Shown piece after piece: positions 10,314-22,363 of a stretch of DNA of 64,000 nucleotides (its first letter is position 1; the number at the start of each line of letters is the position of its first letter). This DNA is from Climacium dendroides (lineage: Eukaryota; Streptophyta; Bryopsida; Hypnales; Climaciaceae), in NCBI GenBank assembly GCA_950106755.1, contig OX467082.1, positions 18,972,001 to 19,036,000 on the forward strand. The letters are read 5' to 3'. The notes beneath the pieces are model-generated. The model saw nothing but the letters and a program-made list of their open reading frames with translations, did no database searches and was not told the origin of the DNA. Both the position numbers and the translations under genes were made by a program.

Positions 10314-12159
10314 GCTGATTGTAGTGGCATGGTGCTAGTGTTGGTGATGCAGACATGGCTTGGATGGCAATGGACCGAATCGGTTCACTTGAAGTCCCTA
10401 CGAAACAACAACAACCCAGATATTCAGTTTCTGGCCATCAAGTCGCAACGCCATGGACCTTCAGAAAGTGTATAGCTAATGTGCAGTAGTTGTTTTACAA
10501 AAAGGTTCACTATTCAACTATTCAGTCTACATTGAAGTTCGTAGTAATGGCCCAAAACAAACATGTATAGCTTATAAAAATTCTCATCGTCACAAGTTGG
10601 TATGTGGGCTTCATCATGTTTGAACAAAAGTCTCTCTTTTAGTGGACCTAGTCTTTATATCTAATAAACGAGGTATTCTCTCAATATTGGAGTGTAGGAG
10701 TGGTGGTCTGTGGGTGCTTTTTGAGCTTTGAGTACAAGAAATTTGTTTTCTGATATACATGGTCGCCCTGTCTATGTACACCATAACTGCACTATGGTTT
10801 CTATGGGCTCTATAAACTCAATGATGGAAAAACGTTCACAAATTCGTCATTGTATAATTGAAAATTGCAGTGGAATTGTTACAGGTTCTACAGTACTGAA
10901 GACAACATAGGAAATTGTATGTTGACATTCATTATGCAGAAGTGATTTTACTCTCTTACAAGGTTGCTATATGACTACAATCTAGAAAATAAGGGTCACA
11001 ATGACCATGGTCCAAATGCTACCTATTACTATTTCGTCATTTTCTTTCCACTACTAGTAGTAGTTACTGGACCTTGAAAGTGAGTTCATTTGGAGAGTTT
11101 GTGACAACAATGGGACAAAGTGAATTTCAGAGATAAAGTTTATAGAATAGTACCTACAATTGTTGTTGCAATGCTAGATGCTTGAACATGGCAAAAGTTC
11201 TGCCGATGATCCATTTCCATATACATGCACACACAAATCATGAGGAATTAGAACATGCAACAACAACAACACAGGTCGAAGGAAATTAGGTCACGACGCC
11301 ATGCATGCCATGCACGTGGAAGGCACCAATATGATCACTGTGGAAACTATGCAAGCAGTATGAATTTGTGGAAACCAAAATCTTCTATTGCGCTCAACAG
11401 TGCATCCATGAAGATCATCTTCATAGAATTTATATACTTAGAAACCTTTGTAGTGTTTGCAACAATTGTTGTTGTTTGTTACACTATGTCCGCGCTGTCT
11501 GTATTCACTTCGACGGCGTACAACAATTGTTGTACATACTAATAAAATTCAATGGTGTACAGCAGTAGTTGTACGTACTTATAAAATGCGGTATAACTTA
11601 ATTGCCTTCTAGGACTTGCATTAACAAAAACTAGTCAGCAATGTCAGAAATCTACGTTTCATGAAGATTGAGGTCCTACTGAAAGTCCACCATTACTGCT
11701 TCTGATTAAATGCATAGCAATGCAAACAACCACGTTGTTTTCCTTCTAGTATTGAACATAACTTTAATCTGTAACGCCAGGTGTGGATTGGCCTTTAGTT
11801 CAAATGACTATTTTTTCAAACATATCATCATTTACCTTCTTATGTCTACGTTCAATTATTGTAGAATCTAAATGTGAGTCTAATATTTCAGTAATATTTC
11901 TTTGTGATCAATTGGGAAGTGTATCTATGGTCAAACCAAAGAGAAACCTCTTGAATCTCGAGAAGATTTTCATTATGATGTTATCTGAAAGTTTCTGATT
12001 TAAATAGTTTATTTTGATTGAAAATGGTTTTCATTCTGAATCTCTTACCTTTGGAGATAAAACACTCAGAGCCAACGTACCTTGAGTATGAGCAGAAACT
12101 AGGACTCAAGGTAGTATGGCCTTAAAGCGACCATTTATTGGCTGGTCCTCCTTTTTTTT
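10314..12159. other. Right part of Harbinger block and flank, no gene seen
   Basis: No supported coding region. ACAACAATTGTTG-type palindromes occur near 11460 and 11520. The candidate right TIR lies at 11768-11786. The DNA beyond it is AT-rich. Confidence 0.4.
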
Positions 12160-12400
12160 TTAAGGTTTCCATGAATAGAAATATTTTTGGATCGTTTTCC
12201 AGAGAAAGAAAAATGGATGCCAAACATCACACAAGTGGTTTCATATTTTTTGAATCATTTTTGAATTACTTATGAATTTTCTAAAAAATCTGTTGTAGGC
12301 ACCTATTTGTGATCTTAGGTCTTTCAAAATCCGATCACTTGCAACTTCTAAAGTGATTTTAGTAAATGAAGGTCAACAATTAACTCTTGCAATAAATAAT
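12160..12400 (+). repeat. Dispersed repeat family A, copy 1
   Basis: Matches 50535-50770 in the same orientation over about 230 bp. The shared blocks appear in the same order: GGATC.TTTTCCAGAGAAAG, AAGTGGTTT.ATATTTTT, TTTTGAATTACTTAT.AATTTTC, GTAGGCACCTATTTGT and ACTTGCAACTT.TAAAG. No coding potential; the element type is unknown. Confidence 0.8.
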
Positions 12401-13476
12401 ACTTTTCTCTCAATTCTCTCAATGGCTTGAGAGGTCCATTTAAGGACCACCTACTATCCATTTCAGCCCTAAATATAGGGGCAATTTGAAGAGGCTGCTC
12501 ACTTTTAGAAGAGACTACCTTAGCATTACTACGCACAACCAACAACCATTGATGATTGTGCACAAGACAACGTGTACATTAATGAACTGAGGCCGCAACA
12601 TTCAAGGCATGCATAACATTTTTTTAATCTAAACTATAAGTGCTGATAACATGCGCTTAGTTTGTAATTTCCTTGACAAATAAGTTATTCAAAGGAGGGG
12701 TGCCCACTTGGCAGACACAATTTCTCCTGTGGTTCATAAACAAGCCTTTACAACTCTGCAACCCATTAAGGACCTCATTAAAAAAAGCTACAGCTGGAAT
12801 ATTCATACAAGCTTTAAAGGATGCTTACTCTTCAAACACCAACTCAGAATCCACCAGTTCTAGTTTCCAAGGTTTGAGGGCTCAAACCTGAATGCTTAAC
12901 CCAGTAACGCTGCCAGCGTCATTTTGTGGCGTTTGGATGACTGAGCATCAATATGGAGGGAGATGGAAAACAATTTTTCATCCACTTTTTTCTTCTTGAT
13001 CTTTTATGGTGGATTATGAAGAGTTTCTAAGTGATTTTTTAGTTTTGCTAGTGTTTGTCATCACATGAATGAGAAGTTAGTAAAAAAAACAGATCACAAA
13101 ATATGCTATTTTCAGTGTATTCTAGGAAGTTGTTACTTCTTGCTCTAAATCTGAAATTTCTCCATGAAAATGATGTTTTTTGAGTTTGAACCCAACTAAC
13201 AAAATGAAGTACCTCTACTCTAGTTTCTACTCCAATTGAAATTTTGGAAAATTTTGTAATATTGAATATTTCATTGCAATTTGCAATTTGGTTGTATTTT
13301 CAATGTCTACTACATTCTAATTATAGAATGTCACGGGACTTGAGTATACACCATGATGTTTGTCATTGTCATGTACACACATGGTGAAATTTTCAGATTT
13401 TTGAAATAATTTTGTATTTGATATGATTTTTCTTTACTTTTCCTTCAAAAAATCTTTAAAAAATCAATTTTCCTCA
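12401..13476. other. AT-rich intergenic DNA, no gene seen
   Basis: Short unrecognised ORFs only. No convincing repeat structure was seen. Confidence 0.4.
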
Positions 13477-13600
13477 AAATAAATATAATTTTTTTGTGAA
13501 GTAAAGAAGACATGTAGTTTCATCTTTGAAAAATAAATGTAATTTTTTTGTGAAGTAAAGAAGACATGTAGTTTCATCTTTGAAAAATAAATATAAAATT
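13477..13600 (+). repeat. 54-bp tandem duplication, nearly perfect
   Basis: A unit beginning AAATAAATATAATTTTTTTG and ending CATCTTTGAA starts at 13477 and again at 13531, with one visible difference. A third, partial start lies at 13585. Confidence 0.9.
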
Positions 13601-15641
13601 TTTCATACATATCTAATCCTACAATGGCAACAAATTGGGTGGTGGCAAGGAGGCTTGAAATCAGTGGTTAGAGGCCCGGCATTTAGGGGTTAAATGTTGA
13701 AGATTGGATATGGCTTAATCTCCATCATACTACTAAAATCATAACTTCTTCTATAATATCACAAATGCTACCATTAATACTAGGGGCTTGTACTTGCACA
13801 TTCATTGTATCACATATTAGTGAATTTTGATATATTTGAATAGAATGCATGATAATGATTTCAATAAGTCTTTAAAATAATTGTTTTAAATATTTTGTAA
13901 GAATATTTTCAATCATGCATACATAGAAATCATATTTTCACACAATGTGATATTACAGAAATAGAGTAGCACTTTGCAATCACCTTTGTAATATCACTTT
14001 TTACAAAGGGTGATATTATAGAAATAATATAATTGTTGCAATTAAGGTGATATTAAAGAGGATCCATAGGATGATATTATAGAGGTAGCAAATCCATTGC
14101 TTCTCTTGGCTTTACACTTCTTTGCACATTTATGATTTTGTGCTTTTGTGAGCTTTGAGCTTTCATGATTTCAATTTTCTATTGCTACTACCAAATGATT
14201 TTGAGAAACTTATTTAATTGAAGTGATTTTGGATTCTACAACAATTAAGTTGTTCATAGAGTTTTTGAGATTATAAGTTTTTCTTTTCAATTCTTCAATT
14301 TGGGTTGCCGTTTTTTGTAACAATGGAGTCAAATTTCTAATGCATTTTAATGTATACATATCTTTTATAGTATTTACCATTGCATATGTTTCATTCACAC
14401 ATTCATTCATCATTCAATAAATTTCTATTGTACATTTCAATATATGCTTACTTATAAAAAAAATTTATACAAAGATATGAAATTCTAATGATGAATGCGT
14501 AGCATAGCAAGCACCAACTGCTAGTTCCCTTGAAAATTTCACTGGAAAAACCCTCATGGTGGCAACATGAGAACCCATGAGCATTCAAGGGCTGTCTGCA
14601 TAGACATACTTAACAACAATGTACTAACTAAGCAAGGGTCTGTGCAGGGAACATGAATCTTAGAACTTGCCACACATGAATAAGAAAAGACCGATGCTTG
14701 ACAAGAACTACTGTACCGATACTGCATGTATCTACAAGAGGAAATACTACAAAAAATCTAAATACTCTGTACTCTAAAGCTCAGAAAACCAAAACACAGG
14801 ACAATGAGAAATCCCCAAGTACTGTATGTACAGAACAGTGTGAGAACTTCAACATGCCTTCCCAGATGTTTGCACAGCAAATCCATTAAGGTAAACCAGC
14901 CCATTGTGGTCAGAATGAGGAGTTTGGCATCATCTTGTTGCTGAAATTTTTCAATTTTTTTCTTACATTAGTACAAGTGTGAAAAATAGCAGGTGCAACT
15001 GAAATTATTATTTTTTGACAAAGTATGAATTTGCTAGAAATTTCTGAAGCATTGAGCCCAAAAGAGTCTGTAGACTACCTTAAGACCACTAAAATCTGAA
15101 TCTGTAATGCTCATCTCACTGCCTAATGCAGTCAAAATATTTTCTATTACAGAAGGCCAAAAAAGTCAATTTTTACAATGGACTTCACACTGAAAACTCA
15201 AAAGTTCCTAATGAGGTCAGTGTTCACTCCATTGCTGTCATGTAAGACATGCATTGTTGCCCACATCCCACATCCTGGAAAAAAACCACAATGGGTCATT
15301 TCTTAGGCGACCACAATGGATCATTTGACCGCAATGGGCTGTATTACCTTAACTTATATGTTGCCATTTCATCAGCTGTTATCAACTGAAATCCAGATCA
15401 TTCTAGGATTAAGAAAGCAAGGTCCTGTCAGCTACCAATTCATAAAAGTCTCCCAAAACAAAAAGTGTGACACACTCTTCAAGAGAGCGAAGCAAAGCAA
15501 CAGGAAAGCCTACTGGGCCTCCCCAAAACAGTTCCTTGTACTAGCATTCATATATCCTCATCCAGAAGCCCACCTCCAAAGTGTCACACTTTGAGAAAAA
15601 GACTAGCTAAGAATTGACCACAAAAAATACTGCATATAGGC
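13601..15641. other. Intergenic DNA with a weak inverted repeat
   Basis: No supported gene. A stretch at 13744-13773 (TCTATAATATCACAAATGCTACC-like) is loosely complementary to 14068-14096, possibly an old MITE of about 350 bp. The words ATCACAATG and GACCACAATGG recur near 15290-15340. Confidence 0.35.
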
Positions 15642-15644
15642 TTA

Positions 15645-17112
15645 AGGGCCTTTCGCACTTGCTGTTAAGGGAGTTTTAACTATTGCAAATAGAGGGGGGC
15701 CCAGTGAATTCACCTGCGATTGCCTCGCCCATGGATGGACAGGCAACAAGGACCTCTGGACCCTCTGACTGTTACCTGGGGGCTGTCATTTTTTTTTGTT
15801 AAATCAAATCTGGTTTCAGCAGCCCATTTTTTAAGTTCTCTTTGCTTCCACACAAAAGCCAGAAAAAAAACCCTTCTCTTGTGTAAACAACATTGAAAAG
15901 TTGAACGTGCTAACTCACCAATTTCTAAAGACAAGTAAAGTAAACTTCACCGAAATCAAGATAAATTGATAGACAAGTACCTTCAACTTCCCTTGTGTTC
16001 AAATGGGAATGAAAAGCTCTTTATATTCACACGGGTGGTAGGAGGTAGAGCAACCCATGTGGGATATCTAAATTAGGAGGAAGATCCGCTCATAGTTAAG
16101 TCTAAAGTACATAAAGTACATAAAGTACATAAATTGTGGATTTCAGACCCCATTTAGGCATAATAAAACATCTTATTTTTAAGAACTTTGAACAAAGAAA
16201 AGTTGGAAAATCAATACATCTTTCATCTCCTAAAATCCATTTGAGATTTAGTTACTCCAATCAAAACTTATGAACAAATTTTAGAGAGGGATTGGAAAAG
16301 GAAACTTCATTGACATTTTCAAGTACCTAGTCAAAAAGAAAAAAAACTATCATCAACTATTTCATCTTTTATAATTTGCAATCACATTTTAGAAACACAA
16401 TGCTCTAAAGAAAGAGGTCTCAAGAAAGGCATTTGAATATTTTGTAATGAATTCAAATTGAATCAATCATTGGCACTTTTTGGATTTGGCATATTTATTT
16501 TCACAAAGATGCAAACAACTAGAAATTAGTTTGAAATGTAAAAATCTAAACTTTTTATAATCAAGAAATTTTTTTTTGTAAATGATTATGCTTCAAAGAC
16601 AACAAGCCTATATGTAAGTTTAAATGCCTTAATTTATGACCTTTAGACTTAACTATGAGCGGTGGAGCTCTTCCTCCTCCTAATTTGGATATCCCACATG
16701 GGGTTGTTCTACCTCCTACCACCCTTGTGAATATAAGGAGCTTCCCATTCCCATTTGAACACAAGGGAAGTTGAAGGTACTTGTCTATCAATTTATCTTG
16801 ATTCTGGTGAAGTTTACTTTACTTGTCTTTAGAAATTGGTGAGTTAGCATGTTCAACTTTTCAATGTTGTTTACACAAGAGAAGGGTTTTTTTTCCGGCT
16901 TTTGTGTGGAAGCAAAGAGAACTTAAAAAATGGGCTGCTGTAACCAGATCTAATTCAACAAAAAAAATGACAGCCCCCAGGTAACAGTCAGAGGGTCCAG
17001 AGGTCCTCGTTGCCCGTCCATCCATGGGGCGAGGCAATCACAGGTGAATTCCCCGGGCCCCCCTCTATTTGCAATAGTTAAAACTCCCTTAACAGCAAGT
17101 GCGAAAGGCCCT
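15645..17112. mobile_element. Foldback Tourist-like (PIF/Harbinger-type) element with arms of about 490 bp
   Basis: The left end reads AGGGCCTTTCGCACTTGC and the right end is its exact complement. The direct repeat TTA flanks both ends (15642-15644 and 17113-17115), the standard PIF/Harbinger target duplication. The arms, about 15645-16135 and 16630-17112, are inverted copies along their whole length with scattered differences and small indels. A unique centre of about 490 bp separates them. The arms are richer in GC than the flanks. Short ORFs in the arms are mirror images of each other and not genes. It carries no transposase and would need one supplied in trans. Confidence 0.9.
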
Positions 17113-17115
17113 TTA

Positions 17116-18005
17116 TTGTCCAAGAAGTGAACAGTGACATTCAAGATGTAGTGATTCATGATGCAAAATAATACCTCTGGATTGTACAATCACACAACTC
17201 AATAGCTGTAAGACAGGAACGCATACCAATTGTTACAAGAACATGAATCACCACGTCTAATTTAAGTTCTTTACTTCCCATTGAATGTAGTTGAACGACC
17301 TCTACACTTCAAAAATCGAGGCAGCTCCCCAACAAGGGAATTAAGGGATTGAAAGCTCCTCCTATCTCTGGTGACAGCAAGTGACCTGTTTCTGATTTCC
17401 AACAGAAGTCTCCAACTAAGTTAAGCTAGGATGTCTAGAGCACACCCTGAGCAAGGAGAGAACAGAAAAGCTCCACTTCTGAATACCAACATTCTGGGAA
17501 CAAGTTTGGTTTGTTTTTTTGTTTTTTTTCATTTTTTATGAAGTGACAAAGTGTCAATATTAAATGTTATAGCGGTGCTCAAAATTTTGACATTCATCCA
17601 CATATTGGATAGAAAATATCATATTAGTGCATATCGCATATCGCATATCGCATATCACATATCCATAATTATATTTTCATCCACAATCTAGCAATTTCAT
17701 CCAAGATTTTTTTTATTTGAATTTTTTGGTGATTTTCTCCCCTTCCAATATCATTTTGATCCAATGGCTTGGTGTTGGTCCCATTACTTTGGTGCAAATG
17801 GCTGGCAAATTGCCAAAAAAAACAATGTTGTTAGAAACCAAACATTCCACCAAAGTTTGTACTCCCTAACTTATAAAACTAGTTAGGTCATAGCAATAAA
17901 TCATATTGTGGTGTTGCTAATCCTTATAAGGTCCAAAAATTGCCACTAAGTACCAAAGTAGAAATTATTTTATTTTATTTTTCATATATGGACAGAAGGA
18001 ATCAA
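17116..18005. other. Intergenic DNA, no gene seen
   Basis: No supported ORF. It contains the 7-bp microsatellite at 17629-17663 and is AT-rich from 17500 onward. Confidence 0.4.
17629..17663 (+). repeat. Heptamer microsatellite (GCATATC)4-5
   Basis: Four exact copies of GCATATC in a row, then ACATATC. Confidence 0.95.
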
Positions 18006-18009
18006 ATAC

Positions 18010-18213
18010 CAACTTCCTCCATCCCTTCTATCCCAAAATGATTGTCCACAATTTTTTGAGATTCTTTTATTCCAATTTTATTGATCATGCTATGAAAATC
18101 AAAATTAATAAAGGTTCCAAATTTTATATCACTGGAATCAATGAAGTACATTGCATGTGTTCATTAAAAAATATGACATTCAAAATAGACAACCATTTTA
18201 GGACAGAGAGAAT
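18010..18213. mobile_element. Stowaway-like (Tc1/mariner-type) MITE, decayed
   Basis: The left end reads CCTCCATCCC...TATCCCAAAATGATTGTC. The right end, reversed, reads CTCTCTGTCCTAAAATGGTTG. This matches the plant Stowaway terminal style (CTCCCTCCGTCCC...). It is about 200 bp long with no coding capacity. A clear TA target duplication could not be confirmed, so the borders are approximate. Confidence 0.6.
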
Positions 18214-21194
18214 TTTTTTTAAAGTAAAATGTTTTCTAATGAAAATTGCTATGATTTTTCAAGTAAGTGCAAAGAAAATTGATATCAAATACTATACATG
18301 TTTGAAAACTCTAAAATTTACACTATAGGTGTATATTATAGTGTGGATCATTATTGTTTAATCCAAATTTTTGTGTCACTCTATAGTTAGAAAATCAACA
18401 TATAATTGTTGTAGGCTTGAAGTATAAGTTGTAAGAAAATTAGATTTTTTTTAAGAAAATTTGAAATTACTATAAATTTTTTAATAGAAAATGGAAAATG
18501 GAAAATTTTCATATTAAATACAAAATATCCTTAAAATATTTGAGTTTTTTTTATAAGAGGTTATTATAGTGTAGAACTTGAAGGTGTAAAGTTCCTCACC
18601 ATAATATTCTAAAATTAAAAAATCAACACTCCATGGTAATAGGTTTGAGTTCAAATTGCAATAAAATATTCAAATTTAGAAAAATTTCAAAATTTCAAAT
18701 TGGAATAGAAACTAGACTTGATAAGCTTCATTTCAATGTTCAATTTTAAATTTAAAAAAAAAAATCTTTTTCATGTTTTCAATTTTAATAAAGAAAAAGG
18801 AGCACAAAAAGCCAAAATGTACTATGATTATAGTGATCCAAAAATTTGCCATTTTTTATGTAGGAATTAAAGTAAAAAAATATCATGAAGAGAGAACATA
18901 CAACATCTTTCATTGAAATTGGGTTCTAGCAAGTCCTCTAAAAGAATTTGAATGAATAAACATTTTTTTAATCCTTGACGCCTCCTTGAAATCATCCAAA
19001 GGACATACATCGTTCTCTCAAATTGTTTTAAGGTTGCCCTTAAAATGTCTTCAAAGCCAAAAAGTGGATGATGAATGATCAAACTAAGCTTGTTTTTACT
19101 AAAAAATGGATTATTTTCATCCAAATTCTTTTAGAGGACTTTGAGTACATGCACCACTTTGAGATGAAAAGCCCCTTATTGAGCAACTATAAAATTTTCT
19201 AAAAAAGAAGATTCTAAATCCAAAGATAAAAAAAGATGCTTTATTAGTGTATGTAGCAATTGTTATTTACTAATGCCATTGGCCAAAATTTGGATGTTTT
19301 AGAAATTACAATGAACTTACATAATTGCATGGCTGCTTTCTTCCTCAAACAATGTTTATTTCTAATAAAAATTATTGAAAAAGTTGCATCTTGAAGTCTA
19401 GTTTTGGTAGTAAATCTTTCATCTCAATCCAACATAATATGAATTTATAATAAAAAGGTGTTCAACCAAAGATCACTTTCTCTTGTAATAAATTTTTAAA
19501 TATTTTCTATTATTTTCAAAAACAAAATGAAAATTATCTTCAACTTATTATTAATTACAATGAGAATTAAATTTTAATTTTTTGGATATTTTTTACTTCT
19601 AAATGCCTATAATCCTCTTTGAATTAGGAAGATTGCAAAAAAAACATTAAAAAATACAACTAAGAAGGTCATTTTTAACATGATGTTTGAATAAAAGTTA
19701 TACATTATTAATTTTGGATTCTGTTCATATGGTGAGATCCATAATTGCAATCACCAATACTATGTATAAATGTAAAATTATTTTATAATTTGATTATGTA
19801 TAAGATATTTACAATCTGTGCATGAGATTTGTTGTGATGTCTTGAAATGTAATACTCTAAGTGTAGTGAAATATGAAATTCATTGGTTGTTTAATTTCAT
19901 CAATTCATTTCTTGAAGAGCACTTTTGAACTATTTGGACTAAAATCTTAGAATTTTTTGGTGAATTGCTTTGGGTTGAAATGAGGTATAAATTTTTCACA
20001 AATCATCCCCTATCTAATCAAATCGTACATGCATAAAACTATCTTATTATAGAGTTTAATAGTTTTCTTTTACTTGTAAAAAGCACATGTTAGAGAGAAA
20101 AAAAATAGTTTTGTATATAAGACAAGAAAATGAGGGCTTAGGCAATCAGAGAGTAAGTATCCTTTTTCAAATATGATATTCAAATTTTAAACCCTAATAC
20201 TATAAAAAAACCACTTTCAAGTTGATGTCCTTTTTTTCAAACTGCCCAAGCTCAAAAATATAAAATTTTAAATAAATTAAAATTCTATTTTAACAAAAAA
20301 ATCAAATCTACTTTCTAATCCTATGTGAATCAAATCAATCCAAGTTAAACTTCACCTCTACATTTTTTTAAGAACACCTCTACATTGTAATGTAAAAAAA
20401 AATTAGTATTGAATAAAAGTAATGTTGTTCTTTTCATCAAATCTTTTCCTTTTTTGTTTTGAGGATGAATAATTCAATTCTAAGAAATAATACCAAATAT
20501 TTAATTCTAAAAATATAAAATATAATATCGATGAAAAGATCAAATTAATTTCTTCTAAATTTTTTGGAAATTTAACTATATGGATAAACTTCAAACATCA
20601 TGGGTTTTTTTTGGAATAAACTTCATCAAAGTCTTGAAAGTTAAATTTTGTAACACATCTAATTTTTGTTCTTATCACTTAGTCATTTATCCAAGGATAT
20701 TCCAAGAATAATATAAAAATAGTATAAAAATATTTTAGAAGATTCTAAAAGATTCTAATTTTTTAGAGATTCTAAAAGATTCCAATTTTAAAGATTCTAA
20801 AAAGATTCTAAAATATAAAATATACTCTAAAGATTCTAAAGATTCTCAGAATATTCTATTTTTGCATGTATACTCATCTTTAGAATCATCTCAAATTAAA
20901 AATATTAAAATTGTTGAATTATTTCATTTTATAGTTGCAATCCTTTTTCATGTATGAATATTCAATCATAGAATGAGTCATTGTAATATTTCTTCTATGT
21001 TTTGTATTAGTGACTAATAAATGTCTTTGAAAAGATTTACGGGTTTTTTTGCATTTTCCTTTTTCAATATGACTGCTTCTTGTACATCTTGTAAATCATG
21101 TATACTCACTTTTACTTGCATGAATTCTTTTATTTAGTAGCTAAATCATATTGATATATGACTATATGATTACATTTAATCACAAAATTACCAA
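18214..21194. other. AT-rich intergenic DNA, no gene seen
   Basis: About 3 kb of very AT-rich sequence without a supported ORF. Near 20730-20850 there is a run of degenerate AGATTCTAAAAGATTC repeats. Confidence 0.4.
20730..20850. repeat. Degenerate GATTCTAAA repeat run
   Basis: Seven or more imperfect copies of AGATTCTAAAA at irregular spacing. Confidence 0.7.
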
Positions 21195-21876
21195 TGATAT
21201 TTAGTTGAATTACTATATCACCTAAAATATGACTCACAATAGTTATATTTCACATCAACTAAAAATATAACTCACCATAGTTATATTCCATGTTAGTAAA
21301 AAATATGACTATACAGTGTCATGTGCCATATTAGCCAAAATGTGACTCATCGTAGTCATATTCCACGTCACTAAAATATGACTCATTGTAGTTATATTTC
21401 ACATTAGCAGAAAATATGATTATACTCAGTTACATGTCACATAGGATTCTTTTTCTTGTCTGAGCACATCAAGAAAAAGTCAAATTGTAAAGGTGGTCAC
21501 CATGTACGCTATGTAGGCAAAATACAAGAAATTATACCAAAAAACAAATAACTAAAAATGTGACTTAAAAAAAATGTGACTAGTTAGTAATGACTAGATC
21601 CAGTCATATTTTGAGTCATTTACAGTGATTTTTGCGACTAACTATAGTTATATTCTACAGTTATAGTAGAGTATATATGACTGTAGAATATAACTATAGT
21701 TAGTCATAATATTGGAAAATGACTATAGAATATAACTATAGTTAGTCACAACTGTAGAATATAACTATAGTTAGTCACAACTGTAGAATATAACTATAGT
21801 TAGTCGCAACTACAGTTATATTACGACTAACTATAGTTATATTCTACAGTCATAAAATACACATTTTGTTGTAGTG
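21195..21876. mobile_element. Diverged 3' part of a CACTA-type element related to 3499-5219
   Basis: The right end reads CATAAAATACACATTTTGTT then GTAGTG, matching the right end of the 3.5-kb element. Upstream it has the same ordered blocks: paired palindromes of AATATGACTCACNATAGTTATATT type, then CATCAAGAAAAAGTCAA (compare 4967-4987), then TCCAGTCATATTTTGAGTCAT and ACAGTGATTT. The final 220 bp are a dense array of about 30 bp with core GAATATAACTATAGTTAGTC in both orientations. No CACTA left end was found upstream, so it is probably truncated on the left. Confidence 0.7.
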
Positions 21877-22134
21877 AAGACTCAATTATTGGAACACATA
21901 TTAATACAATTGAAGGCATGTGGAGTTCAATGAAGTGTTCTTTGCTAAAATATAGAACAATGAAACCTCACTATAACTAGTGTACCTTGTTTTGTTGCCA
22001 CAACGGAAAAAATAATTTTTTTATTTTCTAATTTATAAAACTTTGAAATTTAATAACTTTCTCATTGTAGGTCTAAATACTAGAAAACAAAGTTTGTGCA
22101 TCCTACTTCATAGAGAGCTTTCCAATGAGACTAA

Positions 22135-22363
22135 CATCACAAAGTTAAAACCCTATAGTTTGTCAACAATTATCATGTGGTTATCATTGTTTCATAGGTT
22201 TGCACGTTAATTACAATTTATTACATCATTACGATTCATTACTTTGCATTGTAAGTTATGCATTGTAATGATGCGATAAATTATAATTAATGTGCGAACC
22301 CATAAAATAACGATAACCAATATGATAACTTTTGATAAACCGTAGGGTTTAAACTTTGTGATG
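22135..22363. repeat. Long foldback hairpin, 229 bp
   Basis: The left arm, starting CATCACAAAGTTAAAACCCTA, pairs with the right arm ending TAGGGTTTAAACTTTGTGATG over about 100 bp, interrupted by small mismatches. The loop is about 25 bases. There is no coding potential. It may be a hairpin MITE. A small-RNA precursor is possible but the arms look too long and even for a typical miRNA. Confidence 0.8.

Larger units (their letters stand above)
6082..11786. mobile_element. Decayed PIF/Harbinger DNA transposon (ends tentative)
   Basis: The block contains both genes typical of PIF/Harbinger elements: a DDE transposase pseudogene on plus (about 7741-8965) and a Myb/SANT-like partner pseudogene on minus (about 9935-10313), arranged tail to tail. 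It is richer in GC than its surroundings. Candidate terminal inverted repeats are ACCTGGCGTTA at 6087-6097 and its complement at 11772-11782; the wider match is 16 of 19 bases. No convincing TWA target duplication was found beside them. The gene content is strong, the exact borders are weak. Confidence 0.55.

Noticed and set aside
15710..17189. Minus-strand ORFs with moderately complex protein sequence
   Set aside because: They lie in the two inverted arms and the junction of the foldback element and mirror each other.
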